Origin: Candidatus Omnitrophota bacterium
GTDB taxonomy: Bacteria; Omnitrophota; Gorgyraeia; Duberdicusellales; 4484-171
Direction: 5' to 3'
NCBI GenBank assembly: GCA_028702365.1
Contig: JAQVOZ010000034.1
Location: 1 to 9,837, forward strand
Length of the DNA: 9,837 nt
Part shown: positions 6,669 through 9,837 of the stretch, piece by piece
Position numbering within the stretch: the first letter of the stretch is position 1
Layout of the letters: every line of letters begins with the position of its first letter
The notes under the pieces: model-generated
Seen by the model: only the letters and a program-made list of their open reading frames with translations
What the model was told of the DNA's origin: nothing
Database searches by the model: none
Position numbers and translations under genes: made by a program

Positions 6669-6684
6669 ATATTATAGATAATAT
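6669..6684. promoter_or_regulatory. Perfect AT-rich dyad next to the -35 element
   Basis: ATATTAT (6669-6675) and ATAATAT (6678-6684) form a perfect 7-base inverted repeat with spacer AG, one base upstream of the -35 hexamer of the beta-barrel promoter. It could be an operator for an activator or repressor. Such AT-rich dyads also arise by chance in AT-rich gaps, so this is tentative. Confidence 0.3.
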
Positions 6685-6691
6685 GGAAGGA

Positions 6692-7198
6692 TTAACTAAG
6701 GGACCAGCCGGGAACTTCTAAACTGCTATCGATTGTAATTAGAGGATTATCAAATGCATTTTGCGGCTGTGCAGGATCAAAAAGCAAATTAATCACAACT
6801 CTGGCGGTATTTGAATTTGCGACAACTGCAGGTACAAAACCTGTTGCCCTGTTTGTTAAAACCTCGGCATTAGCGCCTACGGTTCTTCGAATTTGGTTGC
6901 CAGCCATGGCATATGAAACAACGGTATCGACTATACCATCCTGATTAGTATCCTGATTAATTGTTATAGTGTTGCCGGCAACAGTAACTGCAGCAGCATT
7001 GACAGTACCTACTGCTATAAGAGCGTCTCTTGAGATGCGGTCCATAATCAAAGTTGCTTCATTGAGTACCTGAGTTTTACGCTCTGAAGCCTGCAAAAAA
7101 TGCCTGCTGCCAACGTCGAAAGAAGTAACGCCCAACACGACAACCCCCATAAGAGCAATTGCCATGATAAGTTCTACTAATGTAACTGATTTCTTCAT
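6692..7198 (-). CDS. Prepilin-type protein, GspJ/PilW-like minor pilin
   Basis: A 168-residue prepilin with a very short leader: MKKS followed by VTLVELIMAIALMGVVVLGV. The Glu at mature position 5 and the hydrophobic alpha-1 helix are kept, but the residue before the cut is Ser instead of Gly and mature residue 1 is Val instead of Phe. The pattern MDRISRDAL (52-60) and VVSYAMAGNQIRR (93-105) resembles GspJ/PilW minor pilins, which sit at the pseudopilus tip. Residues 83-91 read DTNQDGIVD, the DxNxDGxxD calcium-loop pattern of EF-hand/dockerin type. There are no cysteines. It is the last of four prepilin genes, 21 bases after the previous one; only a weak AAAGGG lies upstream of its ATG. Confidence 0.85.
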   Translation of the reverse strand: MKKSVTLVELIMAIALMGVVVLGVTSFDVGSRHFLQASERKTQVLNEATLIMDRISRDALIAVGTVNAAAVTVAGNTITINQDTNQDGIVDTVVSYAMAGNQIRRTVGANAEVLTNRATGFVPAVVANSNTARVVINLLFDPAQPQNAFDNPLITIDSSLEVPGWSLS

Positions 7199-7219
7199 AA
7201 ATTACTGCGCCCTTTGACT

Positions 7220-7726
7220 TTAGTTAGTAGGGTACCAAACGTGTACTGTAACCTCGCGATAATCCCTTCCAGCAATTGTTCTTACAGTATAATTATTTGG
7301 ATCCGGCCATACATCATCTATGACTGCGGCGGCTGCATCACCATAAGTAAAACCATCAATTGCGATTGAATTCGGAACCTGCGTAATAGCTCCGGCAGCA
7401 AAACTATATCTGCCAGGAGCTAATGCCGCGCCGGCATTATTCCAGGTATCCGCTCTTACGTGAATATACAAAGCATTTAAGGCTTCTTTTCCAAGGTTTA
7501 CAACAGTCAAACGCCTGCTTGCGCGGGAAACATAACGTTTAACCCCTACAAATGTAGCAGTTAAGCCGCCGAAGACAGTAGCTAGAATTATCAAGCTTAC
7601 TACTACCTCCATCAAAGTAAACCCTTTAGTGGTTCGCTGAGATTTGGCCGTAAAATGAGCAAACCCCACCAGAGGTTTACTTTTTGAAAAGCTCTTTTCC
7701 TCTAGTGGGGTTTTTATTCTATGCAT
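7220..7726 (-). CDS. Prepilin-type protein, GspI/PilV-like minor pilin, with long leader
   Basis: A prepilin with the canonical cleavage motif TTKG|FTLMEV (Gly35, Phe36, Glu40) and helix VVSLIILATVFGGL. The region after the helix, with NLGKEALNAL (77-86), resembles GspI/PilV proteins. From the ATG at 7726 the protein is 168 residues with a leader of 35 residues, unusually long and rich in charged residues. Residues 5-22 of that leader are encoded by the large palindrome at 7661-7713. An internal GTG at 7669 would give a 16-residue leader and is the main alternative start, but neither start has an SD site. The gene begins 28 bases after the preceding prepilin and is followed by the GspJ-like gene; I-J pairs form part of the tip complex in known systems. 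Confidence 0.85.
   Translation of the reverse strand: MHRIKTPLEEKSFSKSKPLVGFAHFTAKSQRTTKGFTLMEVVVSLIILATVFGGLTATFVGVKRYVSRASRRLTVVNLGKEALNALYIHVRADTWNNAGAALAPGRYSFAAGAITQVPNSIAIDGFTYGDAAAAVIDDVWPDPNNYTVRTIAGRDYREVTVHVWYPTN
7661..7713. repeat. 15-base palindromic element within the prepilin leader
   Basis: AAACCCCACCAGAGG (7661-7675) and CCTCTAGTGGGGTTT (7699-7713) are inverted repeats with one mismatch around a 23-base loop. In RNA of the coding (-) strand that position is a G-U pair, so the 15-base stem is complete; on the + strand it is a C-A mismatch. The loop holds a second palindrome, GAAAAG/CTTTTC (7686-7699, sharing its last base with the outer arm). The stem starts 11 bases after the ATG and would probably affect translation or RNA stability. 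On the + strand it is followed by TTTTTATT and looks like a terminator, but no + strand gene reads into it. Confidence 0.8.
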
Positions 7727-7754
7727 TGTTTTTTTACTATTCTTTAAACGTAAA

Positions 7755-8177
7755 TTACGGGCAACCGTTGGCTACGGGATCTTGTTGATCGATTCCGCCC
7801 GGAGCATTATTTCTTCTGATACTAAAACCTGTTCCTTGCCCCGCTGGCCCTGCCGCAGCCTGAGCACAAAAATTATTTGCAGTTGCGACCGGAACGCTAT
7901 ATAACCATGTTGCATTTGCCGCACCAGGATCAGGCAGATTAAGGCGTAACGTAACATTGCAGGCGGCAGTACTCGCACAAGCCGCATACGCACCTGCTTC
8001 CAAGCGCAAAACTTCTTCAGCATGCTTAATAAGTCTAAGCATAGCCTGCGCCTCCCTGTCTCTGGCTCTTAAAACTGTCTGCCTGTAACCAACCATGCCT
8101 GCCATAGAGAGGATACCAATAATTACAATGACTATTATGATTTCCATTAAAGTCATTGCATTTTTAGTTTTTCGCAT
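7755..8177 (-). CDS. Prepilin-type protein (GspG/PilE-like) with four cysteines
   Basis: A 140-residue prepilin with leader MRKTKNA and the motif A|MTLMEIIIVIVIIGILSMAG. Mature Glu5 is present, but the residue before the cut is Ala rather than Gly and mature residue 1 is Met; known prepilin peptidases tolerate some Ala at this site. The long alpha-1 helix carries on to about residue 60 (RREA-type charged heptads, HAEEVLRLEAG). The globular part contains Cys67, Cys73, Cys104 and Cys139, enough for two disulfides, one of them possibly a C-terminal loop as in type IVa pilins. It follows the major pilin gene after 53 bases and precedes the GspI-like gene by 28. No SD site is seen before the ATG at 8177. 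Confidence 0.87.
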   Translation of the reverse strand: MRKTKNAMTLMEIIIVIVIIGILSMAGMVGYRQTVLRARDREAQAMLRLIKHAEEVLRLEAGAYAACASTAACNVTLRLNLPDPGAANATWLYSVPVATANNFCAQAAAGPAGQGTGFSIRRNNAPGGIDQQDPVANGCP

Positions 8178-8230
8178 ATATTTATCTAATTTTTTTCAAA
8201 TATTCAATAATAAAGCAACCTAAATTCTGG

Positions 8231-8665
8231 TTAGTTTTCTCTAGGCCTTACTATTTGGCATGTAGTTGCGAGGCCTCCGGCACATTGGAATACTCCATTT
8301 GCCTGTATGCTAAGCGTATAATTATTGCCAGCCTGATTCTGCGTGGCAGTCCTTTGCACTGTAGCTATAACAGAAGCGGGCTGAGTCTCCGGATTCACGC
8401 CTGCGGTCAATACTGGGGTGCCAAAAAACCTAAGCTGTGCGGCAGCGGGAACGTTAATGTCAAGGTCACCTACGTTCGCGGTAGTCGCGCCACGTTCTGC
8501 AGCAAATCTTAATTGGGCATTCCTTATGGAACCCAACAAAGCAATTCCTTCTGCTGCGCGGCCTCTTTCAGCGACTCTGAAAAATTGAGGTAAACCCACC
8601 ATTGCAAGAATACCGATAATTACTACTACGATAATCAATTCCATCAATGTAAAACCCTTTTTCAC
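8231..8665 (-). CDS. Major prepilin, GspG/PilA-like
   Basis: A 144-residue prepilin with a fully canonical N-terminus, MKKG|FTLMELIIVVVIIGILAMVGLPQF. This is the pattern of major pseudopilins and type IV pilins: the leader is cut by prepilin peptidase after Gly4, and the hydrophobic helix packs into the fibre. The helix continues through about residue 58. The C-terminal end has Cys128 and Cys136, a likely disulfide loop. The start is GTG at 8665, because AAGGAGGT (8671-8678) lies 5 bases upstream and the leader then has the standard length. The in-frame ATG at 8704 lies at or just upstream of the predicted transcription start. It is the first gene after a strong promoter (8716-8744) and has the best translation signal in the locus, as expected for the most abundant subunit. 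It lacks an obvious GspG calcium-loop signature, so pilin versus pseudopilin is undecided. Confidence 0.92.
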   Translation of the reverse strand: MKKGFTLMELIIVVVIIGILAMVGLPQFFRVAERGRAAEGIALLGSIRNAQLRFAAERGATTANVGDLDINVPAAAQLRFFGTPVLTAGVNPETQPASVIATVQRTATQNQAGNNYTLSIQANGVFQCAGGLATTCQIVRPREN

Positions 8666-8670
8666 GAAAC

Positions 8671-8744
8671 ACCTCCTTTTTTGCACGCAATTACCATAAA
8701 ACAACCAATAAATAATTTATACCACCACTCCGGAAAAATGTCAA
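8671..8744 (-). promoter_or_regulatory. Strong promoter and ribosome binding site of the major prepilin
   Basis: On the - strand, a perfect TTGACA (8739-8744), N17 and TATAAA (8716-8721) preceded by TGG (extended -10). Transcription should begin near 8709, giving a leader of about 44 bases ending in AAGGAGGT (8671-8678), 5 bases before the GTG. This is the strongest promoter in the window. It lets the pilins be expressed independently of, and more highly than, gspF. Confidence 0.8.
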
Positions 8745-8765
8745 ATAACTTCTTAACCGCAATTA

Positions 8766-8790
8766 GCTGATATTCGCTATAAGAATCAGC
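8766..8790. repeat. Small inverted repeat after gspF
   Basis: GCTGATATTC (8766-8775) pairs with GAATCAGC (8783-8790), 8 base pairs with a 2-base bulge and a 7-base loop. It lies 7 bases beyond the gspF stop. It may mark the 3' end of the upstream transcript, but there is no T-run after it in the gspF direction, so an intrinsic terminator is not supported. Confidence 0.35.
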
Positions 8791-8796
8791 GCTAGG

Positions 8797-9837
8797 TTAC
8801 ATTCCTCCGCCAGTTGCAATTTTAAATAAAGGCAAGAATAAAGAAATGACAATTGCGCCTATTAACACACCAAGAACTAAAATCATAATAGGCTCAAACG
8901 CAACAATCATGCGTTCGACTCTCGTACTAAGCTGCTTGCTGTAATGAATTGATATTTTCCTAAAAATTTCCGGCATACTTCCGGTTTCTTCCCCTATTTT
9001 TGCCATTTCGGAAATAAGTGCAGGAAAAATATTCAGCTTACTAAACTCACGCGACAGCGATGCGCCGTCTTTTACCCTATTTTTTACAAAAAGTATATTC
9101 TTTTCAAGGACGCTGTTACCTATGCCTCTTGCTGCAATTTCCAAAGCATACACAAGAGGAAGCCCGCTGTCTAAAAGTATATACAACGTGGAAGTAAATC
9201 TATCCAAAGCAAATAAAAAAAATATTTCTCCGGCTATCGGCAGCTTCAGGCTTACCCTGTCTCTGAACTCTTTTGTTGCTGGATTTCGCATAAAAACAGA
9301 TATCCCGACAATTGCCGCGATAAAACCGAATATAACCATTATAAAATTTTTATCGACAAAATCAGCTATGTTAAAAATAATCTGCGTGGGAAGCGGCAGG
9401 GTTATTCCAAAATCCTTGAATATCATAATGAATTTTGGCAGTATGAATTTAAAAAAGACAAAAACAGCGACTGTCATTGCTCCAAGCAGTATGAGCGGGT
9501 ATATCAACGCGCTTATTATCTTTCTTTCAAATTCCATTCTTATCTCAAGATAATCCGCCAGCTTATCTAAAACTGTAGGCAGGTTACCTGATGCCTCACC
9601 CACCTCAACGATAGCTCTCCATAAAGGCGAAAAAGCCGCCGGATACTTGGCTATGGCTTCCTTAAAAGACAACCCTTCTTTTATGTACTGGCTGCATTCT
9701 TTTAAAATTTTACCTAACTTTGCGCTTTCTGTCTGGGCGGAAATAATTTCGAGGCTTCGGAGTAATGTAACACCACTTGAAAGGGTCGTAGCAAGATTCC
9801 TGGCTAAAAAGCATAAATCGTAGAGTTTTATTGAGGA
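8797..9837 (-). CDS. gspF: Type II secretion/type IV pilus inner-membrane platform protein (5' end outside window)
   Basis: The frame is open to the right edge, so the TTG at 9672 is internal; 346 residues are visible and roughly 50-60 N-terminal residues are missing compared with typical GspF/PilC proteins of about 400. Two T2SSF domains (PF00482) are recognisable. The first has RNLATTLSSGVTLLRSLEI (13-31) and ends at about 105; the second starts with DRFTSTLYILLDSGLPLVYALE (about 202-223) and includes AKIGEETGSMPEIF (278-291). Three transmembrane segments lie near 107-131, 155-173 and 317-336, matching the family topology. The protein is the membrane platform that links the cytoplasmic ATPase to the growing pilus or pseudopilus. 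It is followed after 131 bases by the prepilin cluster. GspF and PilC cannot be told apart without the neighbouring genes beyond the edge. Confidence 0.95.
   Translation of the reverse strand, partial: SSIKLYDLCFLARNLATTLSSGVTLLRSLEIISAQTESAKLGKILKECSQYIKEGLSFKEAIAKYPAAFSPLWRAIVEVGEASGNLPTVLDKLADYLEIRMEFERKIISALIYPLILLGAMTVAVFVFFKFILPKFIMIFKDFGITLPLPTQIIFNIADFVDKNFIMVIFGFIAAIVGISVFMRNPATKEFRDRVSLKLPIAGEIFFLFALDRFTSTLYILLDSGLPLVYALEIAARGIGNSVLEKNILFVKNRVKDGASLSREFSKLNIFPALISEMAKIGEETGSMPEIFRKISIHYSKQLSTRVERMIVAFEPIMILVLGVLIGAIVISLFLPLFKIATGGGM

Noticed and set aside
7661..7720. Rho-independent terminator on the + strand
   Set aside because: The stem followed by TTTTTATT has the right form, but no gene is transcribed towards it on the + strand, and the stem pairs better in - strand RNA.
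8666..8704. ATG at 8704 as start of the major prepilin (13 extra residues)
   Set aside because: The GTG at 8665 has an excellent AAGGAGGT site 5 bases upstream and gives the standard MKKG leader; the longer form would start at or before the predicted transcription start.
9670..9672. TTG at 9672 as the start of GspF
   Set aside because: The frame stays open to the window edge and encodes conserved first-domain GspF sequence (RNLATTLSSGVTLL), so the gene is simply cut by the window.

Overview
The window looks like chromosomal DNA of an AT-rich, diderm (Gram-negative) bacterium. The evidence for two membranes is a pair of predicted outer-membrane beta-barrel proteins ending in Phe, a lipoprotein-type M48 peptidase and a type II secretion/type IV pilus-like cluster. 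The mix of genes, the variable prepilins and the palindromic repeat inside a pilin leader suggest an uncultivated lineage such as Omnitrophota/PVC-related bacteria. That assignment is an impression, not something the sequence proves. No rRNA, tRNA, CRISPR array, insertion sequence or phage gene was seen.

Layout from left to right. (1) 1-321, + strand: the C-terminal part of a CPBP-type membrane protease, cut by the window edge. (2) 321-369: a hairpin-forming repeat between convergent genes. (3) 1752-396, - strand: pyrE (orotate phosphoribosyltransferase) followed closely by an M48 metalloprotease lipoprotein, whose signal peptide is encoded by a second copy of a similar repeat. (4) 1753-1918: a divergent promoter region serving pyrE and, on the + strand, a DUF2490 outer-membrane protein (1919-2569). 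(5) 4291-2636, - strand: a compact phosphate module of a PiT phosphate transporter and its DUF47/PhoU-like partner. (6) 5907-4441, - strand: a GlcD/D-lactate dehydrogenase-type FAD oxidase. (7) 6629-5952, - strand: an unrecognised small beta-barrel protein with a strong promoter that almost abuts its start codon. (8) 9837-6692, - strand: gspF/pilC, cut by the right edge, then four different prepilins.

How the genes work together. The right third is a pseudopilus or pilus assembly locus. The inner-membrane platform protein GspF/PilC comes first. A strong internal promoter (TTGACA-N17-TATAAA) then drives a GspG/PilA-like major pilin with an excellent ribosome binding site. Three lesser prepilins follow, the last two resembling the GspI/PilV and GspJ/PilW classes that form a tip complex. 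The ATPase, secretin and prepilin peptidase are not in view. The PiT/DUF47 pair handles phosphate uptake. pyrE belongs to pyrimidine synthesis and stands apart from other pyr genes here.

No complete new defence or mobile system is visible. The most unusual signals are two cases where repetitive or palindromic DNA lies inside the export-signal-coding part of a gene (M48 lipoprotein signal peptide, prepilin leader), the near-leaderless beta-barrel gene, and the non-canonical prepilin cleavage sites.
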